Source of the DNA: Nioella sediminis
GTDB lineage: Bacteria > Pseudomonadota > Alphaproteobacteria > Rhodobacterales > Rhodobacteraceae
Direction of reading: 5' to 3'
NCBI RefSeq assembly: GCF_001879695.1
Contig: NZ_MNBL01000104.1
Location: forward strand, 1-35,808
DNA: 35,808 nt
The position numbers and the translations under genes were made by a program. Shown piece by piece: positions 17,502-25,927 of this stretch. Each line of letters begins with the position of its first letter. Positions within the stretch are counted from its first letter, which is position 1. The notes below the pieces were generated by a model that was not told the origin of the DNA, ran no database searches, and worked only from the letters and a program-made list of their open reading frames with translations.

Positions 17502-18788
17502 ATGACAGACCCGCTTCGCCTTGGCATCGCCGGGCTTGGGACCGTGGGCGTGGGCGTCGTGAAGATCGTCCAGCAAAGAGCCGATCTTCTGGCCGCGCGC
17601 ACTGGCCGACCGGTGACGATCTCGGCGGTATCGGCGCGGTCCCACGACAAGGATCGCGGCGTCGATATCTCGGGCTATGCGTGGGAAGACGATCCGGTGG
17701 TTCTGGCCACCCGCGACGATGTGGATGTGTTCGTGGAGCTGATGGGCGGCTCCGACGGCCCTGCCAAGGCCGCGACCGAGGCCGCCATCGCGGCGGGCAA
17801 GGATGTGGTTACCGCCAACAAGGCGATGCTGGCCCATCACGGGCAGGTCATGGCCGAGGCCGCCGAGGCCGCTGGCCGGGTGATCCGCTTCGAGGCCGCC
17901 GTCGCGGGTGGCATCCCGGTTATCAAGGCCCTGACCGAAGGGCTGGCAGGCAACGAAATCAGCCGCGTCATGGGCGTCATGAACGGCACCTGCAACTATA
18001 TCCTGACGCGGATGCAGTCGGCGGGCCTGTCCTATGACGAGGTCTTTGAGGAAGCCAATCAGCTTGGCTATCTGGAGGCCGATCCCAATCTCGACGTGGG
18101 CGGCATCGACGCGGGCCACAAGCTGGCGCTGCTGTCCTCCATCGCGTTCGGCACCCAGGTCGATTTCGATGGGGTGGCCCTTGAAGGCATCGGCCAGGTC
18201 ACCATCGAGGATATCAACCAGGCCGCTGAACTGGGCTTCCGCATCAAGTTGCTTGGCGTCGCCCGGATGACGGGGCGCGGGCTGGAACAGCGGATGACGC
18301 CGTGCCTTGTGCCCGAAAACAGCCCCCTCGGTCAGCTGGAGGGCGGCACCAACATGGTGGTGCTCGATGGCGATTCCGTGGGCCAGATCGTGATGCGCGG
18401 AGCCGGGGCCGGGGAAGGCCCGACCGCCAGCGCCGTCATGTCCGACGTGCTGGACATCGCGCGCGGCATCCGACTGTCCACCTTCGGCCAGCCCGCCGCG
18501 ACACTGATCAAGGCCAACCGCGCCGCCGTGGCGACCGCCGCGCCCTACTATCTGCGCCTGACGCTCAAGGATAAACCCGGCGCGCTGGCCAAGGTCGCCG
18601 CCGTTCTGGGCGATTGCGGCATCTCCATCGACCGGATGCGCCAGCGCAGCCATGGCAGCACCGACGCGCCGGTTCTGATCGTCACACACAAGGTCGCCGC
18701 GCCCTCGCTGCAGGACGCGCTGGAATCGCTGCCCAAGACCGATGTGGTGATCGGCCAGCCCGTCGCGCTGCGGATCGAGAATGTCTGA
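17502..18788 (+). CDS. hom: Homoserine dehydrogenase
   Basis: A 428-residue enzyme that reduces aspartate semialdehyde to homoserine for threonine and methionine synthesis. The Rossmann motif GIAGLGTVGVGVV is at the N-terminus. The catalytic domain shows GVMNGTCNYILTRM and LGYLEADPNLDVGGIDAGHK. A C-terminal ACT domain (about residues 350-428, LTLKDKPGALAKVAAVLGD) suggests feedback control by threonine. GGAGG precedes the ATG at 17502. It is followed by glpX and recJ, an order I associate with Rhodobacteraceae; a 123-base gap with a small GC-rich hairpin separates it from glpX. Confidence 0.96.
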   Translation: MTDPLRLGIAGLGTVGVGVVKIVQQRADLLAARTGRPVTISAVSARSHDKDRGVDISGYAWEDDPVVLATRDDVDVFVELMGGSDGPAKAATEAAIAAGKDVVTANKAMLAHHGQVMAEAAEAAGRVIRFEAAVAGGIPVIKALTEGLAGNEISRVMGVMNGTCNYILTRMQSAGLSYDEVFEEANQLGYLEADPNLDVGGIDAGHKLALLSSIAFGTQVDFDGVALEGIGQVTIEDINQAAELGFRIKLLGVARMTGRGLEQRMTPCLVPENSPLGQLEGGTNMVVLDGDSVGQIVMRGAGAGEGPTASAVMSDVLDIARGIRLSTFGQPAATLIKANRAAVATAAPYYLRLTLKDKPGALAKVAAVLGDCGISIDRMRQRSHGSTDAPVLIVTHKVAAPSLQDALESLPKTDVVIGQPVALRIENV

Positions 18789-18911
18789 CCGTCGTTACAG
18801 GCTCGAAACGGTCAGAGCGTAAACGTCACGGGGGCCTCCCCCGCCTTGTGCCGGAGCCCCGGTGCGGGGTAATGATTTCCAAACGGCCCAAGAAAAACTG
18901 GATTGTCCCAA

Positions 18912-19877
18912 ATGTCTCATCCCACCGATTTCAATGACCGCATGCTCTCTCTCGGCCTCGCCCGCGTGTCCGAGGCCGCTGCCATCGCCTCCGCCAAGCT
19001 CATCGGGCGCGGCGATGAGAAGGCAGCGGATCAGGCGGCGGTCAATGCCATGCGCGACCAGCTGAACATGCTGGACATCGCCGGGATGGTCGTGATCGGC
19101 GAAGGGGAGCGGGACGAAGCCCCGATGCTCTATATCGGTGAAGAGGTCGGCACCGGGGATGGCCCCGCCGTCGATATCGCACTGGACCCGCTGGAAGGCA
19201 CGACCCTGACCGCCAAGGACATGCCGAATGCGCTGACCGTGATCGCCATGGGCCCGCGCGGCTCGATGCTGCACGCGCCCGACACCTACATGGACAAGCT
19301 GGCCATCGGGCCGGGCTATCCCGAAGGCATCGTGACGCTGGACATGGACCCGGCCACTCGCGTCTCGGCGCTGGCCAATGCCAAGGGCTGCCTGCCCTCC
19401 GACATCACCGTCTGCATCCTCGAACGCCCCCGGCATGAACAGATGATCGAAGAGGTGCGCGGCACCGGCGCCGCGATCCGCCTGATCACCGATGGCGACG
19501 TTGCGGGCGTCATGCATTGCGCCGAACCCGACGTGACCGGCATCGACATGTATATGGGTCGCGGGGGGGCGCCTGAGGGCGTTCTGGCCGCCGCCGCGCT
19601 GAAATGCATGGGCGGGCAGATGTATGGCCAGCTGGTGTTCCGCAACGATGACGAACGCGCCCGCGCCGCCAAGACCGGCATCACCGATCTGGACCGCATC
19701 TATTCGCGCGACGAGATGGTAACGCAGGACGTCATCTTCTCGGCCACCGGCGTCACCAACGGCTCGATCCTGAACGGCATCAAGCGCGAGGTGGGCTGGC
19801 TGACGGTAGAAACGCTGCTGATGCGGTCCAAGACCGGGTCGGTGCGCAAGATGATCTACCGCAACCCCTCTCGCTGA
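18912..19877 (+). CDS. glpX: Class II fructose-1,6-bisphosphatase
   Basis: A 321-residue GlpX-type phosphatase for the irreversible step of gluconeogenesis; some members also act on sedoheptulose bisphosphate. Metal and substrate motifs are visible: GEGERDEAPMLYIGEEVG, then ALDPLEGTTLTAKDMPNA. The ATG at 18912 is taken as start; a TTG nine bases earlier is equally weak in ribosome binding signal, so the exact start is uncertain. recJ begins three bases after the stop, so the two genes share a message. Confidence 0.94.
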   Translation: MSHPTDFNDRMLSLGLARVSEAAAIASAKLIGRGDEKAADQAAVNAMRDQLNMLDIAGMVVIGEGERDEAPMLYIGEEVGTGDGPAVDIALDPLEGTTLTAKDMPNALTVIAMGPRGSMLHAPDTYMDKLAIGPGYPEGIVTLDMDPATRVSALANAKGCLPSDITVCILERPRHEQMIEEVRGTGAAIRLITDGDVAGVMHCAEPDVTGIDMYMGRGGAPEGVLAAAALKCMGGQMYGQLVFRNDDERARAAKTGITDLDRIYSRDEMVTQDVIFSATGVTNGSILNGIKREVGWLTVETLLMRSKTGSVRKMIYRNPSR

Positions 19878-19880
19878 GGC

Positions 19881-21626
19881 ATGACGCAGGCCTTCCTTGA
19901 TGTCGAAAGCTCCATCACCGGCCGCCGGTGGGTCGGGCTGAGCGCGGGCGAGGAACGGCTGGCCGAGGCACTCGCCCAACAGGCCGACCTGCCGCCCCCC
20001 GTGGCGCGGGTTCTGGCCCGCCGGGGCGTGGCCCCCGAGGCGGCCAAGGGGTTTCTGGCCCCTGCCCTGCGGGATCTGCTACCTGACCCACGCAGCCTGA
20101 AAGACATGGAAACCGCCGCCGCGCGGTTTCTGCAGGCTGTTAAGGCCCACGAACGGATCGCCGTGTTTGCCGATTACGACGTCGACGGAGGCAGTTCTGC
20201 CGCGCTGCTGATCGACTGGCTGCGCCAGATGGGGCGGACCGCGACGCTCTATGTCCCCGACCGGATCGACGAGGGCTATGGCCCCAATGAAGAGGCGATG
20301 GAGACACTGGCACGGGACCACAACCTCATCATCTGCGTCGATTGCGGAACCCTGTCGCATGGGCCGATAGCCGCCGCGAAAGGCGCGGATGTGATCGTGC
20401 TGGACCACCATCTGGGCGGCGCCGACCTGCCCGATTGCGTGGCCGTGGTGAACCCGAACCGGCAGGATGAGGACGGATCGCTCGGCCATCTCTGCGCCGC
20501 CGCTGTCGTCTTCCTGATGCTGGTCGAGGCCAACCGGCAGATGCGGGCAGAGGGCCGCGCTGGCCCCGACCTGATGGCGATGCTCGACCTCGTGGCGCTA
20601 GCCACTGTCGCGGATGTCGCACAACTGACCGGCGTCAACCGTGCCTTCGTGCGGCAGGGCCTGACGGTCATGGCGCGGCGCAATCGCCCAGGCCTCGTGG
20701 CGCTATCCGATGTCGGGCGGCTGGATCGCGCGCCGTCCGCCTATCATCTGGGCTATGTGCTCGGTCCCCGGATCAACGCAGGCGGGCGGATTGGCAAGGC
20801 CGACCTCGGCGCGCGGCTGCTTGCGACCGCCGATATGGGCGAGGCTATGCAACTGGCCAAGCTGCTCGATGACCTCAACACCGACCGGCGAGAGATCGAG
20901 ACCCGCGTCCGTGATGCCGCCCTCGAGCAGGCCGAGGCGCGCGGGCTGGAGGCGCCGCTGGTCTGGGCCGCCGAGGATGGCTGGCACCCTGGTGTCGTGG
21001 GCATCGTCGCGAGCCGCCTTAAGGAGGCCACCAATCGCCCCGCCGTGGTCATCGGATTCGATGGGGATGAGGGCAAGGGCTCTGGCCGCTCCATCGCGGG
21101 CGTGGACCTTGGCGCGTCAATCCAGAAGCTCGCCGCCGAGGGGCTGATCACCAAGGGCGGCGGCCACAGGATGGCGGCGGGGCTCTCGCTGACGCGGCCA
21201 CAATTGGAACCAGCCATGGAGCGCTTGTCCGACCTCCTGGCCCGCCAGGGCGCAGGCGATGCCGGCCCCGCCGATCTGCGCATTGACGGGCTTTTGATGC
21301 CGGGTGGGGCCACGGTCGAGCTGATCGAGATGCTGGAGGCCGCAGGCCCTTACGGCGCCGGAGCCTCTGCCCCGCGATTCGCCTTTCCCGCGCAGGCCAT
21401 CCGCTTCACCAAGCCCGTGGGCGACGGCCACCTGAAACTGAGCTTTTCCGACGGCGGCCCGGTGGTGATGGACGCCATCGCCTTCAACGCCCGCGCGACG
21501 GGGCTTTCCGACTTGCTGGAGAGCCACAATGGCCGCCCCTTTCACCTTGCCGGGCGGATCGAAGTGAACCACTGGAACGGTCGCCAAAGCGTGCAATTGA
21601 AGCTGGAAGACGCCGCCCCCGCCTGA
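19881..21626 (+). CDS. recJ: Single-stranded-DNA-specific exonuclease RecJ
   Basis: A 581-residue DHH-family 5'-3' exonuclease for recombination and mismatch repair. The DHH domain has the metal motifs FADYDVDG, CVDCGT and VLDHHLGG; the DHHA1 domain carries the GGGHRMAAG signature. The C-terminal third is the OB-like DNA-binding part (HLAGRIEVNHWNG). Length is normal. It is translationally close to glpX (three-base gap) and ends at a strong hairpin with A- and T-tracts. Confidence 0.96.
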   Translation: MTQAFLDVESSITGRRWVGLSAGEERLAEALAQQADLPPPVARVLARRGVAPEAAKGFLAPALRDLLPDPRSLKDMETAAARFLQAVKAHERIAVFADYDVDGGSSAALLIDWLRQMGRTATLYVPDRIDEGYGPNEEAMETLARDHNLIICVDCGTLSHGPIAAAKGADVIVLDHHLGGADLPDCVAVVNPNRQDEDGSLGHLCAAAVVFLMLVEANRQMRAEGRAGPDLMAMLDLVALATVADVAQLTGVNRAFVRQGLTVMARRNRPGLVALSDVGRLDRAPSAYHLGYVLGPRINAGGRIGKADLGARLLATADMGEAMQLAKLLDDLNTDRREIETRVRDAALEQAEARGLEAPLVWAAEDGWHPGVVGIVASRLKEATNRPAVVIGFDGDEGKGSGRSIAGVDLGASIQKLAAEGLITKGGGHRMAAGLSLTRPQLEPAMERLSDLLARQGAGDAGPADLRIDGLLMPGGATVELIEMLEAAGPYGAGASAPRFAFPAQAIRFTKPVGDGHLKLSFSDGGPVVMDAIAFNARATGLSDLLESHNGRPFHLAGRIEVNHWNGRQSVQLKLEDAAPA

Positions 21627-21629
21627 GCC

Positions 21630-21657
21630 AAAAAAAACTGCCACGGCAGCGTTTTTT
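21630..21657 (+). terminator. Terminator after recJ
   Basis: A run of eight A, a CTGC / GCAG stem around CACG, then six T. The A-run can pair with the T-run to extend the stem. It starts four bases after the recJ stop. On the opposite strand it would also work as a terminator. Confidence 0.85.
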
Positions 21658-21743
21658 CCCCTTGCGCGGCTCTCGGGCATTTCATAAACACCGCCTCACG
21701 CCAGACACGGCGCGGCCCCGACCGCCCACTGGCAATCAAGAGT

Positions 21744-21818
21744 GGCCCGTTCGTCTATCGGTTAGGACGCCAGGTTTTCAACCTGGAAAGAGGGGTTCGA
21801 TTCCCCTACGGGCTGCCA
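21744..21818 (+). tRNA. tRNA-Glu (anticodon UUC)
   Basis: A 75-base cloverleaf. The acceptor arms GGCCCGT and ACGGGCT pair over seven bases, with a G-U pair at the first position and discriminator G. The anticodon stem is CCAGG/CCTGG with loop TTTTCAA, giving anticodon TTC. The T arm is GAGGGGTTCGATTCCCC-like, and CCA is encoded at 21816-21818. Confidence 0.97.
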
Positions 21819-21904
21819 CTTCCTTCACATCACGACCGGCTTCGAGCTGTGCGCCTGCGGGCTTTGCGTTTGGTTCAGCCTGTTTTCTGCTTTTAACAAA
21901 TTAA

Positions 21905-21933
21905 ACCCCGGTCAGATCGGGTCCGGCCGGGGT
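21905..21933 (-). terminator. Terminator of ridA
   Basis: Arms ACCCCGG / CCGGGGT (seven perfect pairs) enclose a 15-base loop. On the minus strand the tail is TTTAATTTGTT. It lies 22 bases past the ridA stop. The remaining bases between tRNA-Glu and this hairpin show nothing else. Confidence 0.65.
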
Positions 21934-21955
21934 CTTGTACTGCGAAGGGATCGGA

Positions 21956-22330
21956 TCACCCGATGGCGGCGAGGGCCAGCACTTCGATGCGGTAGTGCGG
22001 CTTGGCCATGCGGGCCTCGACGCAGACGCGCGTGGGCGGGGTGATGTCGGACACCCATTCGTCCCAAACCGCGTTCATGCCGGCGTAGTCTTCCATCTCG
22101 CGCAGCCAGATCTGCACCGATATCAGGTTTTCACGGGCGGCACCGGCTTCGGCCAGCAGCGCGTCGACCTTGGCGAAGACGTCGCGGGACTGGGCCGCGA
22201 TATCGCCGTCTTCCAGTTGAGACACCTGACCGGCGAGGTGCACGAGGCCGTTATGCACGGCGATTGCCGAAAACCGGGAGGAACCGCCAAGCTTGGTCAC
22301 GGGAGCGGCGGGGGAGGTCATCATGTTCAT
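21956..22330 (-). CDS. RidA family (YjgF/YER057c) protein
   Basis: A 124-residue cytoplasmic protein with the YjgF fold, a family that hydrolyses reactive enamine/imine intermediates or has specialised pathway roles. Key residues are visible: the catalytic-type arginine in PPTRVCVEARM and the following glutamate in RIEVLALA. The start is uncertain: ATGs at 22330, 22324 and 22321 are possible, none with a good ribosome binding site, and a TTG at 22417 seems too far upstream. It diverges from lysR, and the shared region holds a LysR-type palindrome, so it is probably part of the same regulon as the aldehyde dehydrogenase operon. Confidence 0.85.
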   Translation of the reverse strand: MNMMTSPAAPVTKLGGSSRFSAIAVHNGLVHLAGQVSQLEDGDIAAQSRDVFAKVDALLAEAGAARENLISVQIWLREMEDYAGMNAVWDEWVSDITPPTRVCVEARMAKPHYRIEVLALAAIG

Positions 22331-22417
22331 GGGAGGGGAGGTCCAGTTGCGTTTCGAACGCGGCAAGGCATAGCTGCGCAAGGGAGATTGCAACAGACTC
22401 AAATTTGTGGAATCCAA

Positions 22418-22432
22418 TTCAGTATTTCTGAA
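22418..22432. promoter_or_regulatory. LysR-type operator, copy 1
   Basis: TTCAGTATTTCTGAA, i.e. TTCAG-N5-CTGAA, fits the T-N11-A LysR box. It lies 15 bases before the lysR start and 88 bases before the divergent ridA start. A near-identical copy stands before the aldehyde dehydrogenase gene. Confidence 0.65.
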
Positions 22433-22446
22433 ATGGAGGGGCGTTC

Positions 22447-23328
22447 TTGTCCATCAAGATCGAAATGCTGCGCTGTTTCCGGGTTGTTGTGGACCAAGGC
22501 TCGCTTGCCGATGCGGCGGCGGTTCTGGGGCGCACGCCCTCTGCCGTGTCAATGATGCTCAAGCAGTTCGAGGACCATATCGGCGCGCCGCTCTTCGAAA
22601 CGGCCCGCAAATCGCGCCTGACGCCGCTTGGCCAGCTGATTCACACCGAGGCGCGGCGAGAGCTGGACCATTTCGACCGCACGGTCTCCACGATCGAGGG
22701 GCTGTCTCGGGCAGAGCTTGGCTTTGTCCGGCTGTCGGTCACCCCGTCGCTGGCGCAATCGGTTCTGCCGCCGATCCTGCATCGCTTCCTTCAGGACCAC
22801 CCGAATGTGCGCATCGACATGGCCGACATGGATTCCGCCGCCGTGCACCAGGATTTGCAGGCAGAGCGGGCCGATATCGGTCTGGCCAGCATCGGCGCGC
22901 TTCAGGGGTTCGACTGCCGCCCGCTGTTTTCCGACCGGTTCGGCGTGATCTGCCGCCGCGACCACCCGCTTGCGACAGACTGGGACCAGCTGACATGGTC
23001 GGATCTGGAGGGGGTGGATTTCATCGCCAATGGCTTGTGCAGCCAGATCCGGGACGAAGGGTTTGCGCCTATCCTCGATAGCGCCCGGCTGATGGTGCGC
23101 AACACCGCCTCGCTTCTGGGGCTGGTCAAGGCTGGTGTGGGCATCACCGTGCTGCCCCGGCTGGTGGTGCTGCCCGAATTCACCGATCTGGCCTTTCTGC
23201 CGCTGGCCAATGTCAGGGCACGGCGAGAGGTCTGGCTGATCACCCAACCCCGGCAGATGCTGACCCCTGCCGCGCGGGCGCTGGTGGAATCGATCCGATT
23301 GGCGCGGATCACGGGCGTGGATCACTAA
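22447..23328 (+). CDS. LysR-family transcriptional regulator
   Basis: A 293-residue regulator with an N-terminal winged helix-turn-helix (about residues 5-62: GSLADAAAVLGRTPSAVSMMLK) and a periplasmic-binding-like effector domain (about 90-290). The TTG at 22447 is the best start: GGAGGGG stands at the right distance, and the next ATG would trim the first helix. It is divergent from ridA and lies directly upstream of the aldehyde dehydrogenase operon. Matching TTCAG-N5-CTGAA palindromes flank it, one before its own start and one two bases after its stop. It is therefore likely both an autoregulator and the operon's activator. Confidence 0.9.
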   Translation: MSIKIEMLRCFRVVVDQGSLADAAAVLGRTPSAVSMMLKQFEDHIGAPLFETARKSRLTPLGQLIHTEARRELDHFDRTVSTIEGLSRAELGFVRLSVTPSLAQSVLPPILHRFLQDHPNVRIDMADMDSAAVHQDLQAERADIGLASIGALQGFDCRPLFSDRFGVICRRDHPLATDWDQLTWSDLEGVDFIANGLCSQIRDEGFAPILDSARLMVRNTASLLGLVKAGVGITVLPRLVVLPEFTDLAFLPLANVRARREVWLITQPRQMLTPAARALVESIRLARITGVDH

Positions 23329-23329
23329 T

Positions 23330-23344
23330 TTCAGCATTGCTGAA
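23330..23344. promoter_or_regulatory. LysR-type operator, copy 2
   Basis: TTCAGCATTGCTGAA, a near-perfect 15-base palindrome with seven-base arms, shares TTCAG-N-ATT-N-CTGAA with copy 1. It begins two bases after the lysR stop and 88-102 bases before the aldehyde dehydrogenase ATG, a normal activator distance. It is followed by AT-rich promoter-like sequence. Confidence 0.65.
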
Positions 23345-23431
23345 GCAAATTCAATTTCTTTGCGTTTGCCTGAATCTCCCCTCTGTGGCCCTCTGCCGCT
23401 GTTAACACGCGCGCAGAAAGAGGACCGCCAG

Positions 23432-24883
23432 ATGACCGAGACAAAGCTGAACTACATCGCCGGGGAATGGGTGTCGGGGATTTCCGAGATCGAGAACCGC
23501 AATCCGTCGGATCTGAGCGACCTTGTGGGGATGTTCACCCAGGCGAGTGCTACGCAGCTCGACGACGCGCTGGACGCCGCCGCCCGCGCGCAGGCGGAAT
23601 GGGCCGCTTACGGGATGGAACGCAAGCAGGCCGTCCTGATGAATATCGGCAATGAGCTGATGGCGCGGGCCGAGGAACTGGGCACGCTTCTGTCCCGCGA
23701 GGAAGGCAAGCCGCTGGCCGAGGGCAAGGGCGAGGTCTATCGCGCCGGTCAGTTCTTCACCTATTACGCCGCCGAATGCCTGCGGCAACTGGGTGAGAAT
23801 GCCGACAGCGTGCGCGCGGGCGTTGAAATCGACGTGCGCCGCGAGCCCGTGGGCGTCGTGGCTGTGATCAGCCCCTGGAACTTTCCGACCGCCACCGCCA
23901 GCTGGAAGATCGCCCCGGCCCTTTGCTACGGCAACGCGGTGATCTGGAAGCCCGCCAACGCGACCCCTGCCAGTGCCGTGGCGCTGACCGAGATCATCAG
24001 CCGCCAGGACATTCCCAAGGGCCTGTTCAACCTCGTCATGGGCGCGGGCCGCGACGTGGGCCAGCGGCTGGTGGAAAGCCCGAAGGTCAATGCCATTTCC
24101 TTCACCGGCTCGGTGCCCGTCGGACGCGGTATCGCCATGGCCGCCGTGCAGAACTTCACCAAGATCCAGGCCGAGATGGGATCGAAGAACGCGCTGGCCG
24201 TGATGGATGACGCTGACCTCGATCTGGCCGTGACGCTGGCCCTTGGCGGCGCCTTCGGCGGCACTGGACAGAAATGCACCGCGTCCTCGCGGCTGGTGGT
24301 GCATGAAGGCATCCACGATGCCTTTGTCGAGAAACTGGTCGCCGGCGCGCAGGCGATGAAAGTGGGTCACGCGCTGGCAGAGGGCACCCAGATGGGGCCG
24401 GTCGTCAGCCAGCAGCAGCTGGACGAAAACCTCGCCTATGTGGATCTGGGCAAATCCGAGGGTGCGGAGCTCGCCTGTGGCGGCCAGCGCCTCAACATGG
24501 AAACAGAGGGCTACTACATGTCGCCCGGCGTGTTCCTGAACACCACCAACGCCATGCGCATCAACCGCGAGGAAATGTTCGCGCCCCTCACCTCCGTCAT
24601 CAAGGTGGGCAGCTATGACGAGGCACTGGCCACGGTCAACGACACGAATTTCGGCCTGACATCCGGCATCGTCACCCGCTCTATCGCGCGGGCCACCCAT
24701 TTCCGCCGCAACGCCCGCACCGGCGTGGTCACCGTCAACCTGCCCACGGCCGGCACCGATTATCACGTGCCCTTCGGCGGGCGCGGCGACAGCAGCTATG
24801 GCCCCCGCGAACAGGGCCGCACGGCGGCGGAATTCTACACCACCGTGAAGACCGCCTATATCTCTGCGGGGGCACCGGAATGA
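23432..24883 (+). CDS. Aldehyde dehydrogenase family protein
   Basis: A 483-residue NAD(P)-dependent aldehyde dehydrogenase with all catalytic residues: Asn150 in SPWNFP, the cofactor stretch FTGSVPVGR, Glu248 in QAEMGSKNAL and nucleophile Cys282 in GTGQKCTASSR. The QKCTASSR context resembles 2-oxoglutarate-semialdehyde dehydrogenases rather than betaine aldehyde dehydrogenase, but substrate cannot be read with certainty. The ATG at 23432 has AGAGGA upstream. It opens the LysR-controlled operon and overlaps the next gene by four bases (ATGA). It would oxidise an aldehyde formed in the breakdown of the compound imported by the BCCT carrier. Confidence 0.9.
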   Translation: MTETKLNYIAGEWVSGISEIENRNPSDLSDLVGMFTQASATQLDDALDAAARAQAEWAAYGMERKQAVLMNIGNELMARAEELGTLLSREEGKPLAEGKGEVYRAGQFFTYYAAECLRQLGENADSVRAGVEIDVRREPVGVVAVISPWNFPTATASWKIAPALCYGNAVIWKPANATPASAVALTEIISRQDIPKGLFNLVMGAGRDVGQRLVESPKVNAISFTGSVPVGRGIAMAAVQNFTKIQAEMGSKNALAVMDDADLDLAVTLALGGAFGGTGQKCTASSRLVVHEGIHDAFVEKLVAGAQAMKVGHALAEGTQMGPVVSQQQLDENLAYVDLGKSEGAELACGGQRLNMETEGYYMSPGVFLNTTNAMRINREEMFAPLTSVIKVGSYDEALATVNDTNFGLTSGIVTRSIARATHFRRNARTGVVTVNLPTAGTDYHVPFGGRGDSSYGPREQGRTAAEFYTTVKTAYISAGAPE

Positions 24884-25857
24884 CCTATCGCATCGACTGC
24901 CTGCAATATGCCAACTGGTCGGAAAAGATCTTCCGCCAGATGCGCGAAGGTGGCGTGGACGCGGTCCATGTCACCATCGCCTATCACGAAAATTTCCGCG
25001 AGACGGTGCTGAACGTGGAGAAATGGAACCGCTGGTTCGAGCAGTTCCCGGACCTGATCTTTCACGGGCAGTGGGCCAGCGATGTGGAAAAGGCCCGCGA
25101 AACTGGCCGAACCGCGATCTTCTTCGGCTTCCAGAACCCCAGCCCCATCGAGGACGATATCGGGCTCGTGGAAGTCTGGCACAAGCTTGGCGCGCGGTTC
25201 ATGCAGCTGAGCTACAACAACCAGTCGCTTCTGGCGACAGGCTGCTATGAGGCGGAAGATCCGGGGCTGACCCGAATGGGCAAGCAGGTCATCAAGGAGA
25301 TGAACCGCGTGGGTCTGGTCATCGACATGAGCCACAGCGCCGACCGCTCCACCATCGAAGCGGCAGAGGTCAGCACCCGGCCCATCACGATCACCCATGC
25401 CAACCTGCATAGCTGGCAGCCTGCGCTTCGCAACAAGCGCGACGACGTGGTGCGCGCGGTGACCGAAAACGGCGGCATGATGGGCTTTTCGCTCTACCCC
25501 CATCACCTCAAGGACAAGTCCGCCTGTACGCTGGACAGCTTCTGCTCGATGATTGCAGACGCCGCGGATCGTTTCGGGGTGGAACATTTCGGCATCGGCA
25601 GCGACCTTTGCCAGGATCAGCCCGACAGTATCGTGGAATGGATGCGCGTGGGTCGCTGGACCAAGGAAATCGACTATGGCGAGGGCAGCGCGTCTGCGCC
25701 CGGCTTCCCGCCCATGCCCGATTGGTTCGGCGACAACCGCGATTTCGGCAATATCGAGGCGGGCCTTCGCGCCAAGGGTTTCAGCGACGAGGAGGTCGCG
25801 GGCCTGATGGGCGGCAACTGGCACCGGTTCTTCAAGGACAATTTCACCCCGGCCTGA
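24880..25857 (+). CDS. M19 (renal-dipeptidase-like) amidohydrolase-fold protein with degenerate metal site
   Basis: A 325-residue TIM-barrel protein of the membrane-dipeptidase (M19) family, without signal peptide, so cytoplasmic. Of the usual metal ligands it keeps His152 (DMSHSADRS), His173 (TITHANLHSW) and Asp242 (GIGSDL). The N-terminal HxD is replaced (IDCLQYANW) and the bridging Glu is a Gln (GFQNP, Gln85). It may bind one metal or none and may not be a peptidase. From memory, similar proteins stand in the glycine betaine catabolic region of Pseudomonas. It overlaps the aldehyde dehydrogenase stop (ATGA) and precedes the BCCT gene by 70 bases. Confidence 0.82.
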   Translation: MTYRIDCLQYANWSEKIFRQMREGGVDAVHVTIAYHENFRETVLNVEKWNRWFEQFPDLIFHGQWASDVEKARETGRTAIFFGFQNPSPIEDDIGLVEVWHKLGARFMQLSYNNQSLLATGCYEAEDPGLTRMGKQVIKEMNRVGLVIDMSHSADRSTIEAAEVSTRPITITHANLHSWQPALRNKRDDVVRAVTENGGMMGFSLYPHHLKDKSACTLDSFCSMIADAADRFGVEHFGIGSDLCQDQPDSIVEWMRVGRWTKEIDYGEGSASAPGFPPMPDWFGDNRDFGNIEAGLRAKGFSDEEVAGLMGGNWHRFFKDNFTPA

Positions 25858-25927
25858 CTGGCCGGACGACGCGCGCGCCGTGCATTCGCGGCCCGCGCAC
25901 CCACGGTTATTCGCGAGGGAGGACAGA

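Noticed and set aside
21890-21905. TTAACAAATTAA as a CtrA box
   Set aside because: The half-site spacing is four bases instead of seven, and the stretch is the tail of the ridA terminator.
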